Shown piece after piece: positions 48,221 to 57,426 of a stretch of 64,000 nucleotides of DNA; the first letter of the stretch is position 1, and each line of letters starts with the position of its first letter. The stretch is from Agromyces cerinus subsp. cerinus (GTDB lineage: Bacteria; Actinomycetota; Actinomycetes; Actinomycetales; Microbacteriaceae), in assembly GCF_900142065.1 (NCBI RefSeq), contig NZ_FSRJ01000002.1, forward strand, positions 434,001-498,000, written 5' to 3'. The position numbers were made by a program, and so were the translations under genes. Below the pieces are notes generated by a model that did not search any database, had not been told where the DNA came from, and worked only from the letters and a program-made list of their open reading frames with translations.

Positions 48221-50344
48221 CTACTCCTCGGTCGGCGCGAGCCGGATGACGCGGGTGCCGCCGGCGGGCACGAGTGCCGAGGCATCCGTCGCCGCACCGG
48301 TCGCGACATCGACGCCCGCCGCAGCGATCACGGCATCGGTCTCGGCGTGGTTGATGGCGACGAGGTAGCGGGTGCCGTCGCCCGCGACGCGGATGACGCG
48401 TTCGAGCCCGGCCGGTGGCGCCGCGGCCTCGAGGCCGGCGTCGGCGAGCACGCCGCCGATGAACGCGGCGAGCTCGTCGCCGTCGAGCCTCGTGGAGAGG
48501 TACCAGGCGGCGCCGTCGCCGAGCGCGTTGCGGGTGACGGCGGGCAGGCCCGCCGCCGGTCCGTCGACGAATCGCTCGACGGCGGCCGCGCCCTCGAGGT
48601 GGATCTCATCGGTCCACACCGCACCGCGCGACCCGTTGGTGAGGGCGACGAGACCACCCTCGCGGAGCGGCTGGAACTCCTCGATCGCGAGGCCGAGCAC
48701 CTCGCGCAGGCGCCCCGGGAACGGGCCGGCCGGCACCGAGTCGAATTCGTCGACGATGCCCGAGAAGTACGACACGGCGAGCACGCCGCCGCCGGCCACG
48801 TAGCCCCGCAGGTTCGCGGTCGAGGCCTCGTCGAGCAGGTACAGCGACGGCGCGAACACGGCCGAGTAGCCCGAGAGGTCGGCGCCAGGGTGCACGAAGT
48901 CGACGGTCACGCCGAGCTTCCACAGCTCGGAGTAGAACGCCTCGAGCCGCTCGCGGTGCGAGAGGTCGACCGAGGGCCGCCACTCGAGCTCCTGCGCCCA
49001 GAACGACTCGGTGCTCCAGATCACGGCGACGGATGCCTCGACCCGGCTGCCGCGCAGTTCCGAGAGGTCGCCGACGAGCTCGCCGAGCCCCACGACCTCC
49101 TTCCATACGCGCGACGAACGGCCGGCGTGGGGGAGCATCGCCGAGTGGAACTTCTCGGCGCCGAAGCGGCTCGCGCGGAACTGGAAGAACATGATCGCGT
49201 CGGCGCCGCGGGCGAGGTGGGCCATGCTGTTGCGCGCGAGCTCGCCGGGGCGCTTCGCGACGTTGCGCGGCTGCCAGTTGACCGCCGAGGTCGAGTGCTC
49301 CATGAGCACCCACGGGCGGCCGGCAGCGAGGGAGCGGGTGAAGTCGGCATCCATCGCGAGCATCACGTGGGCGTCGATGCGCGAGGCCGTGAGGTAGTGG
49401 TCGTTCGAGACGATGTCGACCTCGGGCGCCCACCTCCAGTAGTCGACCGAGGGGCAGCTCGTGGCCATGAAGTTCGTCGTGATGGGCTGCGCGGCGTGCC
49501 GGCGGATCGCGTCGCGCTCGAGCACGAAGCACTCGAGCAGCGCGTCGGAGCTGAACCGCTTGAAGTCGAGCTGGTGGGCGGGGTTCGAGACGCTCGCCGA
49601 CTGGCGGGGTGCGTCGATCTCGCTCCACTCGCCGTAGACCTGCCCCCAGAACGTCGTGCCCCACGCGCGGTTCAGCGCGTCGAGCGATCCGTAGCGCTCC
49701 GCCAGCCAGTGGCGGAAGTTGGCGACGGATGCCTCGTCGAAGCTCTCGGAGACGGGGGCGCCGTACTCGTTGTGCACGTGCCACATGACGACCGCGGGGT
49801 GCTGCGCGTAGCGCTCGGCGAGCCGCTCGGCGATGGCCGATGCCGCCCGGCGGTACTCGGGGCTGCTCGGGCTCACGATGCCGCGCGAGCCGAAGCCGAG
49901 GGCGACGCCGTCGCGGGTCACGGGCCGCGCCTGCGGGTACGCCCTCCAGAACCAGGCCGGCGGCACGGTCGTGGGCGTGCCGAGGTCGACGTCGATGCCG
50001 GCGCCGGCGAGCAGGTCGAGCACCTCGTCGAGGAAGGCGAAGTCGTATTCGCCCTCGCGCGGCTCGAGCAGCGCCCACGAGAAGATGCCGACGCTCACGA
50101 GGTTCACCCCGGCCTCGCGCATGAGCTCGATGTCTTCGAGCCACGTCTCGCGGGTCCACTGCTCGGGGTTGTAGTCGCCGCCGAAGCGGATCGCCGAGGT
50201 GCCGGGCATCCAGCCGCTGCGCGCCGCGGGCGTCGGCGACGGCGACGCGGCCGTCGAAGTCGAGGCCGCGGAAGCGGGAGCGGCGGTCGCCTCGGCGCCC
50301 GTGACGGGGGCGGGGCGTGAAGTCGGCGCAGGCTGCGAAGGCAT
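48221..50344 (-). CDS. ganA: GH42 beta-galactosidase
   Basis: 707 aa; AGGGAGAA lies eight bases before ATG 50344. No signal peptide, so it is cytoplasmic. The first 45 residues are Ala/Pro/Ser/Thr-rich and not part of the fold, which starts at GTSAIRFGGDYNPEQW. Catalytic residues: acid/base Glu 193 in MWHVHNEYG and nucleophile Glu 349 in WVLMEHSTSAVNWQPRN. A trimerisation domain and a C-terminal beta domain (RVAGDGTRYLVAINH) follow. It should split galacto-oligosaccharides taken up by the adjacent ABC transporter. It is divergent from the binding-protein gene, with a LacI-type operator 18 bp upstream of its start codon. Confidence 0.93.
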   Translation of the reverse strand: MPSQPAPTSRPAPVTGAEATAAPASAASTSTAASPSPTPAARSGWMPGTSAIRFGGDYNPEQWTRETWLEDIELMREAGVNLVSVGIFSWALLEPREGEYDFAFLDEVLDLLAGAGIDVDLGTPTTVPPAWFWRAYPQARPVTRDGVALGFGSRGIVSPSSPEYRRAASAIAERLAERYAQHPAVVMWHVHNEYGAPVSESFDEASVANFRHWLAERYGSLDALNRAWGTTFWGQVYGEWSEIDAPRQSASVSNPAHQLDFKRFSSDALLECFVLERDAIRRHAAQPITTNFMATSCPSVDYWRWAPEVDIVSNDHYLTASRIDAHVMLAMDADFTRSLAAGRPWVLMEHSTSAVNWQPRNVAKRPGELARNSMAHLARGADAIMFFQFRASRFGAEKFHSAMLPHAGRSSRVWKEVVGLGELVGDLSELRGSRVEASVAVIWSTESFWAQELEWRPSVDLSHRERLEAFYSELWKLGVTVDFVHPGADLSGYSAVFAPSLYLLDEASTANLRGYVAGGGVLAVSYFSGIVDEFDSVPAGPFPGRLREVLGLAIEEFQPLREGGLVALTNGSRGAVWTDEIHLEGAAAVERFVDGPAAGLPAVTRNALGDGAAWYLSTRLDGDELAAFIGGVLADAGLEAAAPPAGLERVIRVAGDGTRYLVAINHAETDAVIAAAGVDVATGAATDASALVPAGGTRVIRLAPTEE

Positions 50345-50361
50345 GGAGTGTTCTCCCTTGA

Positions 50362-50381
50362 AACTGTGTGCGGTCACAGTT
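50362..50381. promoter_or_regulatory. LacI-type operator in the galactan locus
   Basis: AACTGTG-TGCGGT-CACAGTT, a perfect 7+7 inverted repeat with a six-base centre. It lies between the GH42 gene and the divergent binding-protein gene, close to the GH42 start. The LacI-family gene at 53841 is the likely ligand-controlled repressor. Confidence 0.65.
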
Positions 50382-50424
50382 CTAACACAGGTTGAGATCG
50401 TTACGCCATCTGCTGATCCCGGAG

Positions 50425-50453
50425 TTGACATGAAAGCTGGGCTGTGCGTTACT
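50425..50453 (+). promoter_or_regulatory. Possible promoter of the galactan transporter operon
   Basis: TTGACA at 50425-50430 matches the -35 consensus. At 17 bp spacing the -10 is GTTACT (50448-50453), which is weak. CTGTG at 50442 and CACAG at 50464 form a looser copy of the operator motif over this region. Confidence 0.35.
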
Positions 50454-50541
50454 GGGATCGCTCACAGGCACAACGTGGTCCTCTCTCGATCGCGTGCGGC
50501 CACGGGGCATCCGCAATCACAGCTTTCGACAAGGAGGACGA

Positions 50542-51849
50542 ATGCGTGCAGCATTCCGCACCGGCGCCGTTGCAGCCGTTGCCGCAGCAGCGCTGATCAT
50601 GACCGGTTGCTCGGCCGATGCCGGTTCCGGGGGCAGCGCCGACGATCCCGTGGAACTCACCTACTGGGCCTGGGCGCCGAACCTCGACAAGGTCGTCGAC
50701 CTCTGGAACGACGAGAACCCCGACATCCAGGTCACCGTCAACAAGCAGGACGGCGGCGACCCCGCGATCACCAAGCTGCTCACGGCGATCAAGGCCGGCA
50801 GCGGTGCACCCGACCTGATCCAGGCCGAGTACCAGAAGATCCCGACGCTCGTCTCGTCCGACGCCCTCGCCGACCTCGCCGGCACGAGCGCCGCCGACCT
50901 CTCGGGCGAGTTCCCGTCGGGTGTGTGGGACTCGGTCACCCTCGGCGGCGACGCGCTCTACGCGATCCCGCAGGACACCGGGCCCATGATGTTCTACTAC
51001 CGCGACGACATCTTCACCCAGTTCGGACTCACCGTGCCCACCACGTGGGAGGAATACGCCGAGACGGCCCGCGCGCTGCACGCGGCCGACCCGAGCAAGT
51101 ACCTCGGCACCTTCTCGTCGAACGACGCCGGCTGGTTCGCCGGGCTCGCGCAGCAGGCCGAGGCCGAGTGGTGGTCGATCGACGGCGACGCCTGGGGCGT
51201 CGGCATCGACGAGGAGCCCACGCAAAAGGTCGCCGATTACTGGGGCGGACTCGTCGAGGAGGGCGTCATCGACAACAAGCCGATGTACACCCCCGAGTGG
51301 AACGCGGCCCTCAACGACGGCACGCAGGCCGGTTGGCTCGGCGCCGTCTGGGGGCCGGGCGTGCTGAGCGGCAACGCCGCCGACACCGCGGGCATGTGGA
51401 AGGCCGCGACCCTGCCCAACTGGGGCTCCGACGCCTCAAACGGCAACTGGGGCGGCTCGTCGACGGCGGTCACCTCGCAGTCGAAGCACGTCGACGCCGC
51501 GGTGAAGTTCGCCACCTGGCTGAACACCGACCCCGACGCCGTGCAGGCGCTCGTCACCGAGACGGGCATCTACCCGGCCTCGACGGATGCCGCGGCATCC
51601 ACCCTCTCGGAGGCGCCCGAGTTCTTCAGCAACCAGCCCGACTTCTACGACGTCGCGGCCGAGGCTGCGCAGTCTGTCGCGCCCTTCCAGTACGGCCCGA
51701 ACGTGAACGTCGCGTTCAGCGCCTACAACGATGAGTTCGCGAAGGCCGCCGAGTCGAAGACCCGGCAGGCGTTCCTCGACGCCGTCGCGGCGATGCAGCA
51801 GATCACCGTCGACGACCTGGAGTCCAGCGGCTTCACCGTCGCCGACTAG
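50542..51849 (+). CDS. ABC transporter sugar-binding lipoprotein, galactan locus
   Basis: 435 aa with lipobox MTGC near residue 23. A type-1 extracellular solute-binding protein for oligosaccharides: VELTYWAWAPNLDKVVDLW at the start, then DLIQAEYQKIPTLVSSDAL, YAIPQDTGPMMFYYRDDIF, VPTTWEEYAETARAL and the C-terminal half with GNWGGSSTAVTSQSKH. AAGGAGGA lies three bases before ATG 50542. It probably binds beta-1,4-galacto-oligosaccharides released by the GH53 enzyme (GanS/CycB role), judged from its neighbours. It is followed by two permease genes at 70 and 3 bp. Confidence 0.92.
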   Translation: MRAAFRTGAVAAVAAAALIMTGCSADAGSGGSADDPVELTYWAWAPNLDKVVDLWNDENPDIQVTVNKQDGGDPAITKLLTAIKAGSGAPDLIQAEYQKIPTLVSSDALADLAGTSAADLSGEFPSGVWDSVTLGGDALYAIPQDTGPMMFYYRDDIFTQFGLTVPTTWEEYAETARALHAADPSKYLGTFSSNDAGWFAGLAQQAEAEWWSIDGDAWGVGIDEEPTQKVADYWGGLVEEGVIDNKPMYTPEWNAALNDGTQAGWLGAVWGPGVLSGNAADTAGMWKAATLPNWGSDASNGNWGGSSTAVTSQSKHVDAAVKFATWLNTDPDAVQALVTETGIYPASTDAAASTLSEAPEFFSNQPDFYDVAAEAAQSVAPFQYGPNVNVAFSAYNDEFAKAAESKTRQAFLDAVAAMQQITVDDLESSGFTVAD

Positions 51850-51919
51850 TTCGCGCGTGAGGGGGTGCCGCGCCGCGGCGCCCCCTCGCACCTCCACCCG
51901 CCCCTGGAAGGACCGACAC

Positions 51920-52903
51920 ATGACCGCAACGGTCGAAGCCCCGAGCGGCGACACCCGGCCGGCCCGGCGTGCGCCGCGGCATCCGGTGAAACGGCGCACC
52001 GCCGCCCGCCGTCACGTCACCCCGTGGATGATGCTCGCGCCCGGCATCGTGCTCTTCACGCTGTTCATGGCCGCGCCGATCCTCTACACCTTCGTGCTCT
52101 CCTTCCAGAAGGAGCTCGTGTCGGGACTCGGTCTCGGTTCGGGCTCGCGCACCCGCACCTTCGCCGGCCTCGAGAACTACGTCGCCACGTTCACCGACCC
52201 CGAGTTCCTCGCGAGCGTCGGCCGGGTACTCGTCTACGGGCTCATCCTCGTGCCGACGATGCTCGGCCTCGCACTGCTCTTCGCACTGCTGCTCGACGCC
52301 CGGCGCACGGGGGCGAAGGGCTTCTCGCGGGTCTCGATCTTCCTGCCCTACGCGGTGCCCGCGGTGATCTCGTCGCTGCTCTGGGGCTTCCTCTACCTGC
52401 CGGCGGTCAGCCCGTTCTACTGGATCTTCGAGCAGCTCGGCTGGGACGACGTGCCGTCGCTGCTCTCGCCCGGCCTCGTCGTGTTCGCCATCGCGAACAT
52501 CGGCCTCTGGGGCGGTGTCGGCTTCAACATGATCGTGATGTACACCTCGCTGAAGGCCGTGCCGACCGAGATCTACGAGGCAGCGCGCATCGACGGTGCG
52601 AGCGAGCGCCAGATCGCGCTGCGCATCAAGGTGCCGATCATCATGCCCGCGCTCATCATGACCGCGCTGTTCTCGATGATCGCGACGCTGCAGGTGTTCG
52701 CCGAGCCGACCACGCTGCGCCCGCTCACCAACAGCCTCTCGACGACCTGGTCGCCGCTCATGTACGTCTATCGCGACGCGTTCACGCGCGACGACATCTA
52801 CTCGGCCGCGGCCACCTCGGTGATCATCGCCGTGGCGACGTTCGCCATCTCCTTCCTGTTCCTCCGCGTCGTGCAGCGACGCGCCTTCGGCCAGGAGGAC
52901 TGA
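51920..52903 (+). CDS. ABC sugar permease 1, galactan locus
   Basis: 327 aa. About 40 residues of basic N-terminus precede six membrane helices of a MalF-type permease. The EAA loop that docks with the ATPase is EIYEAARIDGASERQIALRIKVPIIMP. GGAAGGA lies eight bases before ATG 51920. It pairs with the next gene, three bases downstream. There is no ABC ATPase gene in the locus, so a shared MsiK/MsmX-type ATPase encoded elsewhere must power it. Confidence 0.92.
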   Translation: MTATVEAPSGDTRPARRAPRHPVKRRTAARRHVTPWMMLAPGIVLFTLFMAAPILYTFVLSFQKELVSGLGLGSGSRTRTFAGLENYVATFTDPEFLASVGRVLVYGLILVPTMLGLALLFALLLDARRTGAKGFSRVSIFLPYAVPAVISSLLWGFLYLPAVSPFYWIFEQLGWDDVPSLLSPGLVVFAIANIGLWGGVGFNMIVMYTSLKAVPTEIYEAARIDGASERQIALRIKVPIIMPALIMTALFSMIATLQVFAEPTTLRPLTNSLSTTWSPLMYVYRDAFTRDDIYSAAATSVIIAVATFAISFLFLRVVQRRAFGQED

Positions 52904-52906
52904 GCC

Positions 52907-53821
52907 GTGACCATCACCAACCAGACCCGCGCCATGGTCGTGCCCGAATTCCACGAGGCATCCGACCGGCGCAGCCGAAACGGCGACCAGCGGATGCCGC
53001 TCGCCATCGGCTCCACCGCCGTGCTGCTGCTCGGCGCCCTGTACTGCCTGCTGCCCGTCGCCTGGGTCGTCATCGCCTCGACGAAGGATGCGTCGGAGCT
53101 CTTCTCGACGTTCACCTTCGCGCCGAGCACCCACCTGTGGGACAACATCGTCGAGCTGACGAACTACCGCGACGGCCTCTACTGGCGATGGATGGCGAAC
53201 ACCGCGCTCTACGCCGGTTTCGGCGCGATCGTCTCGACCTACGTGTCGGCACTGTCTGGCTATGCGCTCGCGAAGTACGTGTTCCCGGGCAAGAACGTCG
53301 TGTTCCGGGTGCTGCTCATGGGCGTGCTCGTGCCCGGCGTCATCGTCGCGATCCCGCAGTACCTGCTGCTCGCGCAGGTCGGGCTCACGAACACCTACTG
53401 GTCGGTGCTGCTGCCGCAGCTCATCAGCCCCTACGGCATCTACCTCGCCCGCATCTACGCGGCGGCGGCCGTGCCGACCGACATCATCGAGTCGGCACGC
53501 ACCGAGGGCGCGCGCGAGCTCTACATCTTCCACCGCATCGCGCTGCCGATGATGGGGCCGGGGCTCGTGACGATCTTCCTGTTCCAGTTCGTCGCCGTGT
53601 GGAACAACTTCATGCTGCCGTACATCATGCTCGGCAACGACGAGCTGTTCCCGATCACGGTCGGGCTCTCGGGCCTCTTGAACCAGGGGGCGTCGCTGCC
53701 GGCGATGTACACGCTCGTGATCACGGGAGCACTGCTGTCGATCATTCCGCTCATCGTGCTCTTCCTCGTGCTGCAGCGGTACTGGCGCGTCGACCTCGCC
53801 GCCGGTGCCGTGAAGGCATGA
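52907..53821 (+). CDS. ABC sugar permease 2, galactan locus
   Basis: 304 aa from GTG 52907; AGGAGGAC overlaps the end of the preceding gene. MalG-type permease with six helices. The EAA loop is DIIESARTEGARELYIFHRIALPMMGP, where the usual A-A-x-x-D-G is S-A-R-T-E-G. The extended, polar N-terminus (1-35) is not conserved. It forms the channel with permease 1. Its stop codon overlaps no gene, and the LacI gene starts 19 bp later from its own promoter. Confidence 0.92.
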   Translation: MTITNQTRAMVVPEFHEASDRRSRNGDQRMPLAIGSTAVLLLGALYCLLPVAWVVIASTKDASELFSTFTFAPSTHLWDNIVELTNYRDGLYWRWMANTALYAGFGAIVSTYVSALSGYALAKYVFPGKNVVFRVLLMGVLVPGVIVAIPQYLLLAQVGLTNTYWSVLLPQLISPYGIYLARIYAAAAVPTDIIESARTEGARELYIFHRIALPMMGPGLVTIFLFQFVAVWNNFMLPYIMLGNDELFPITVGLSGLLNQGASLPAMYTLVITGALLSIIPLIVLFLVLQRYWRVDLAAGAVKA

Positions 53822-53840
53822 CCACTCATACACTGGCCAC

Positions 53841-54857
53841 GTGACTGAGAACGCGCCTCGCCGACGTCCCACCATCGAGGACGTCGCCCGCGAGTCCGGG
53901 GTGTCCCGCGGCACGGTCTCCCGAGTGCTGAACGGCGGTCACTGGGTGAGCCCCACGGCCCGCGAGGCCGTCGAGCGGGCCATCAAGAAGACCGGGTACC
54001 GCATCAACCCGCACGCGCGGAACCTCGCGACGGCCCGGGCGAACTCGATCGCGTTCCTGCTCACCGAGTCGCACGACCGGCTCTTCGAGGACCCGAACTT
54101 CGCCGTGCTCATGCGCGGGGCGGCCGATGCGCTCGCCGAACGCGACCTGCCGCTCGTGCTGCTCATGGCGGGCTCCGACGACGAGCAGCGACGGGCGACC
54201 GAGTTCATCACCGCCGGACACGTCGACGGCGCGCTGCTCGTCTCGTCGCACCTCGGCCGCGAGGGATTCCTGAAGTCGCTCGTCGACGCAGAGGTGCCCG
54301 TCGTCGCGTGCGGGGTGCCGCTCGGGTACGAGCGCCGCATCGGCTACGTCGCCGCCGACGACCTCGAGGGCGCCCGCGACATGGTGGCCTACCTCCGCGA
54401 CTCGGGTCGGCGGCGCATCGCCACGATCAGCGGGCCGGTCGATACCTCGGGCGGCATCGGCCGACTCGAGGGGTACCGCCTCGAACTCGGCGACGCGTTC
54501 GACGAGCAGCTCGTCGCCGAGGGCGACTACTCGCGCGCGAGCGGGGCGCAGGCCATGACGGAGCTGCTCGAACGGGTGCCCGATCTCGACGCCGTGTTCG
54601 TGGCGAACGACGTGATGGCCGCCGGCGCGGTCGAGGTGCTGCAGTCGCGCGGGCGCCGCGTGCCCGACGACGTCGCGGTCGCCGGGTTCGACGACGCGCC
54701 GATCGCGACGCGCGTCGAGCCCGCGCTCACGACGATGCGCCAGCCGTTCGAGCGCATCGCCCACGAGATGGTGCGCATGCTCCTCGACGTGATCGACGGC
54801 CGGCCGGCCGGGCGCATGACGCTGCCGACCGAGCTCGTGCGGCGCGAGTCGGCCTGA
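53841..54857 (+). CDS. LacI family regulator, probably of the galactan locus
   Basis: 338 aa. N-terminal LacI helix-turn-helix and hinge: PTIEDVARESGVSRGTVSRVLNG (10-32) and HARNLATARANSIAFLL. Periplasmic-binding-like effector domain with GALLVSSHLGREGF, FVANDVMAAGAVEVL and VAGFDDAPIATRVEPALTT. GTG 53841 lies six bases after TACACT (53829-53834) with no Shine-Dalgarno site, so it is probably leaderless and has its own promoter. It most likely represses the GH42 and transporter genes through the palindrome at 50362-50381. A short stem overlaps its stop codon and faces the convergent reductase gene. Confidence 0.9.
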   Translation: MTENAPRRRPTIEDVARESGVSRGTVSRVLNGGHWVSPTAREAVERAIKKTGYRINPHARNLATARANSIAFLLTESHDRLFEDPNFAVLMRGAADALAERDLPLVLLMAGSDDEQRRATEFITAGHVDGALLVSSHLGREGFLKSLVDAEVPVVACGVPLGYERRIGYVAADDLEGARDMVAYLRDSGRRRIATISGPVDTSGGIGRLEGYRLELGDAFDEQLVAEGDYSRASGAQAMTELLERVPDLDAVFVANDVMAAGAVEVLQSRGRRVPDDVAVAGFDDAPIATRVEPALTTMRQPFERIAHEMVRMLLDVIDGRPAGRMTLPTELVRRESA

Positions 54858-54897
54858 CGCCGAGGCTCCTGCAGGTGCCGGCGCCGCCTCGGTGGCG

Positions 54898-55500
54898 TCA
54901 GCGCGAGTGGAGCGCGGGGTCGCGCGGCGCATACCGCGCGAGCGTGATGCCCATGCCCGTCGTCATGCTGCTCAGGAGCGTCAACTCCTGGTGCACGCCC
55001 TCGAACATGCGCTGCCCACTGCCGAGCAGCACGGGGTGGATGATCAGCACGTACTCGTCGATGAGCCCGACCTTCGCGAGCGCGCGCACGAGCTCGCCGC
55101 TGCCGAGGATCGAGAGGTCACCGTCATCCGTCGCCTTCAGCTCGGCGACCGTCTGCGCGGCGTCGCCCGCGACGACCGTGGAGTGTTGCCAGTCGAGTTC
55201 GAGCGACGGGTCGCGCGTGACGACGTACTTCTCGACGCGGTTGAGGTGCTCGGTGAAGGGATTGCCGTCGGTCTGGTGCGGCCAGTAGGCGGCCATGTGG
55301 TCGTAGGTGCGATGGCCGAACAGCATCGCACCGGTGTTGGCCATGCCCTTGCCCATCTCGGCGCCGAGCTCGGGGTCGGCGTTCGCGCCGAGCGCCCAGC
55401 CGCCGTCGGCGAACCCGCCGCGGGTGTCCTCCTCGGGCGACATCGGGGCCTGCATCACCCCGTCGAGCGAGAGGTGGTTCGTCACGGTGATCCTGCGCAT
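54898..55500 (-). CDS. Dihydrofolate-reductase-fold protein (RibD-C family) 2
   Basis: 200 aa. The family start is MRRITVTNHLSLDGVMQAP, then AMLFGHRTYDHMAAYWP, YVVTRDPSLELDW, ILGSGELVRALAKVGLIDEYVLIIHPVLLGSGQRMF and a C-terminal strand. It belongs to the same broad family as the genes at 8036 and 57581 but is clearly divergent, so these are not recent duplicates. Predicted NAD(P)H-dependent reductase, substrate unknown. It begins 16 bp after the stop of the FAD-oxidase gene on the same strand, so they may be co-transcribed. Confidence 0.85.
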   Translation of the reverse strand: MRRITVTNHLSLDGVMQAPMSPEEDTRGGFADGGWALGANADPELGAEMGKGMANTGAMLFGHRTYDHMAAYWPHQTDGNPFTEHLNRVEKYVVTRDPSLELDWQHSTVVAGDAAQTVAELKATDDGDLSILGSGELVRALAKVGLIDEYVLIIHPVLLGSGQRMFEGVHQELTLLSSMTTGMGITLARYAPRDPALHSR

Positions 55501-55516
55501 GTCGGTGCTCAGCCCC

Positions 55517-56905
55517 TCAATCCGGCGGGATGTTCTGGTTCAGGCGGAAGAGGTTGCCGGGGTCGTACGCGCGCTTGAGCGCCTTGAGGCGGTCGTACTT
55601 CTCCGGTCCGTAGGCCTGGCGGATGCGCTCCTCGCCCTCCTCCATGAGGAAGTTCACGTAGACGCTCGTGTGGAAGGGCTCCAGCGCCGACCAGAAGTCG
55701 CGCACCCATTCGCGCTCGGCATCGAACCCCTCGGATGTCGCGGTGGCCGCGTTGATGTTGAAGGTGTGCCCGACGCTGCGCCCGTTGAACGCGGTCTCGT
55801 TCTCGCCGACCCTGGCGACCGCGCCGCCCATCTGCCAGATGGGAAAGCTCGTCAGCGGCGACTGGATGCGACGCGTGTGCTCGACGGTGATGTCGATGAC
55901 CTCGTCGCTCAGCTCGGCGACGTCGCAGGAGCGGAAGTAGTACCAGCGACCGGGAGGGAAGGAGGGATCGAACATCGACTGGTGTTGGAGGAAGGGCTTC
56001 GGCTCGCACAGGTCGAGCACCGGTGCACCGAATCGCTTCATCGGGCGCACGACCCGCTCGCCTTCTTCGATGTCGCCGGTGTAGCAGCAGACCACGCTGA
56101 CGACGAGCTTTCCGTGCAGTTCGGGCGGAACGTAGGGGAGCGGCGGTGCCTTTCGATGCAGCACGATCGTCATCAGCTCGTCGGGTGCGTCGGCGATCCA
56201 GTCGCGGTAGAACCGCAGCACCTGCGGCGACTGCTCGATCGGCCAGAAGATCGGGCCCGCGACCACCGTCGGGCCGACCTCGCACAGGTTGAAGTCGAAC
56301 GCGGTGACGATGCCGAAGTTGCCGCCGCCGCCGCGCACGCCCCAGAAGAGCTCGGCGTTCTCGGCCTCGTTCGCGACGACGCGCTCGCCCTCGGCGGTGA
56401 TGAGGTCGACCGACGACAGCTGGTCGATGCTCAGGCCGTGCTTGCGCATGAGCCACCCGATGCCGCCGCCGAGCGTCAGGCCGGCCACTCCCGTGTGCGT
56501 GACGATGCCGCTCGGCACTGCGAGCCCCGAGGGCTGCGTGGCGTGATCGACGTCGCCGAGCAGCGCGCCCGCCTGCACGTGGACCGTGCGAGCCTCGGGG
56601 TCGACGGTGACCGCCCGCATCGGTGCGAGGTCGATCACGATGCCGTCGTCGCACACCGAGAGGCCGGGAAAGCTGTGACCGCCGCCGCGAACGGCGACGG
56701 GCAGACCCGTGCGGCGGGCGAACAGGAGCGCGGCACCGATGTCGTCGGCCCCGGTGCATCGCGCGATCACGGCGGGACGGCGATCGATCGAGCCGTTCCA
56801 GACCTTGCGGTGCTCGTCGTAGGTGCCGTCGTCAGGCCGCACCAACTCGCCAGCGAACCCGGACTCCAGTTCGCTGAGCGCGGCTGCATCGACCGCCACG
56901 GTCAT
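55517..56905 (-). CDS. FAD-linked oxidase, berberine-bridge-enzyme-like
   Basis: 462 aa; AGGAG lies 11 bases before ATG 56905. N-terminal PCMH-type FAD domain: PVAVRGGGHSFPGLSVCDDGIVIDL, in which the His of GGGHS is the usual covalent FAD attachment site, then GVAGLTLGGGIGWLMRKHGLS and FWGVRGGGGNFGIVTAF. The second attachment Cys of bicovalent members is not seen in the expected loop, so the flavin is probably held by one bond. C-terminal BBE motif: YDRLKALKRAYDPGNLFRLNQNI. No signal peptide. Probably oxidises an alcohol or sugar-like compound with O2; substrate unknown. Confidence 0.88.
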   Translation of the reverse strand: MTVAVDAAALSELESGFAGELVRPDDGTYDEHRKVWNGSIDRRPAVIARCTGADDIGAALLFARRTGLPVAVRGGGHSFPGLSVCDDGIVIDLAPMRAVTVDPEARTVHVQAGALLGDVDHATQPSGLAVPSGIVTHTGVAGLTLGGGIGWLMRKHGLSIDQLSSVDLITAEGERVVANEAENAELFWGVRGGGGNFGIVTAFDFNLCEVGPTVVAGPIFWPIEQSPQVLRFYRDWIADAPDELMTIVLHRKAPPLPYVPPELHGKLVVSVVCCYTGDIEEGERVVRPMKRFGAPVLDLCEPKPFLQHQSMFDPSFPPGRWYYFRSCDVAELSDEVIDITVEHTRRIQSPLTSFPIWQMGGAVARVGENETAFNGRSVGHTFNINAATATSEGFDAEREWVRDFWSALEPFHTSVYVNFLMEEGEERIRQAYGPEKYDRLKALKRAYDPGNLFRLNQNIPPD

Positions 56906-57050
56906 TCCGCCAAGCTACTCCTCGGGTTCCGTGCCCGCCAGCGGGCAGGATCGGAACCGGGCGGGGGATTCGACCTGTGGATGGGGAGCAACCGGGTTCG
57001 GGGCCGCGGTATCGTCGTCTGGCCGACCACCCAGAAGGAGCCCTACTTCC

Positions 57051-57416
57051 ATGCCCGAACTCATCCTCTCCGGCAGCGAACAGCAGACCGTGCCCGTCGT
57101 GATCTCGATCGCACAGGGCCTCGGCTACGAGGCCACGCAGCCCTCGCAGACGAGCATCAAGCTCGAGCGCGGCAACCTGACCAAGACCCTGCTGCTCGGG
57201 GCGATGGCCGGCAAGAACTTCCACATCTCGTTCACCTTCGACATCGGCGTCGACCAGCACGGCAACACGTGGCTGCGCTTCGACCAGGACGGCGCTCTCG
57301 GGGCGGTCAAGGGCGGCGCCATCGGCTACGCGAAGAGCAAGAACGCGTACGCCGACTTCGTCAACGCGATGCGCGCCGAGACGATGCAGCGCGGCTTGCT
57401 GCTCGGCGAGCGGTAG
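57051..57416 (+). CDS. Hypothetical 121-aa protein
   Basis: Begins MPELILSGSEQQTVPVVIS. An alpha/beta protein with strands such as FHISFTFDIGVDQHGNTWLRF and a short hydrophobic segment LGAVKGGAIGYAKSK that is too polar to span the membrane. No signal peptide. GAAGGAG lies about 11 bases before ATG 57051. It stands alone, divergent from the FAD-oxidase gene, and is directly followed by simple-sequence repeats. I do not recognise a family. Confidence 0.65.
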   Translation: MPELILSGSEQQTVPVVISIAQGLGYEATQPSQTSIKLERGNLTKTLLLGAMAGKNFHISFTFDIGVDQHGNTWLRFDQDGALGAVKGGAIGYAKSKNAYADFVNAMRAETMQRGLLLGER

Positions 57417-57426
57417 CGCGCGGGGC

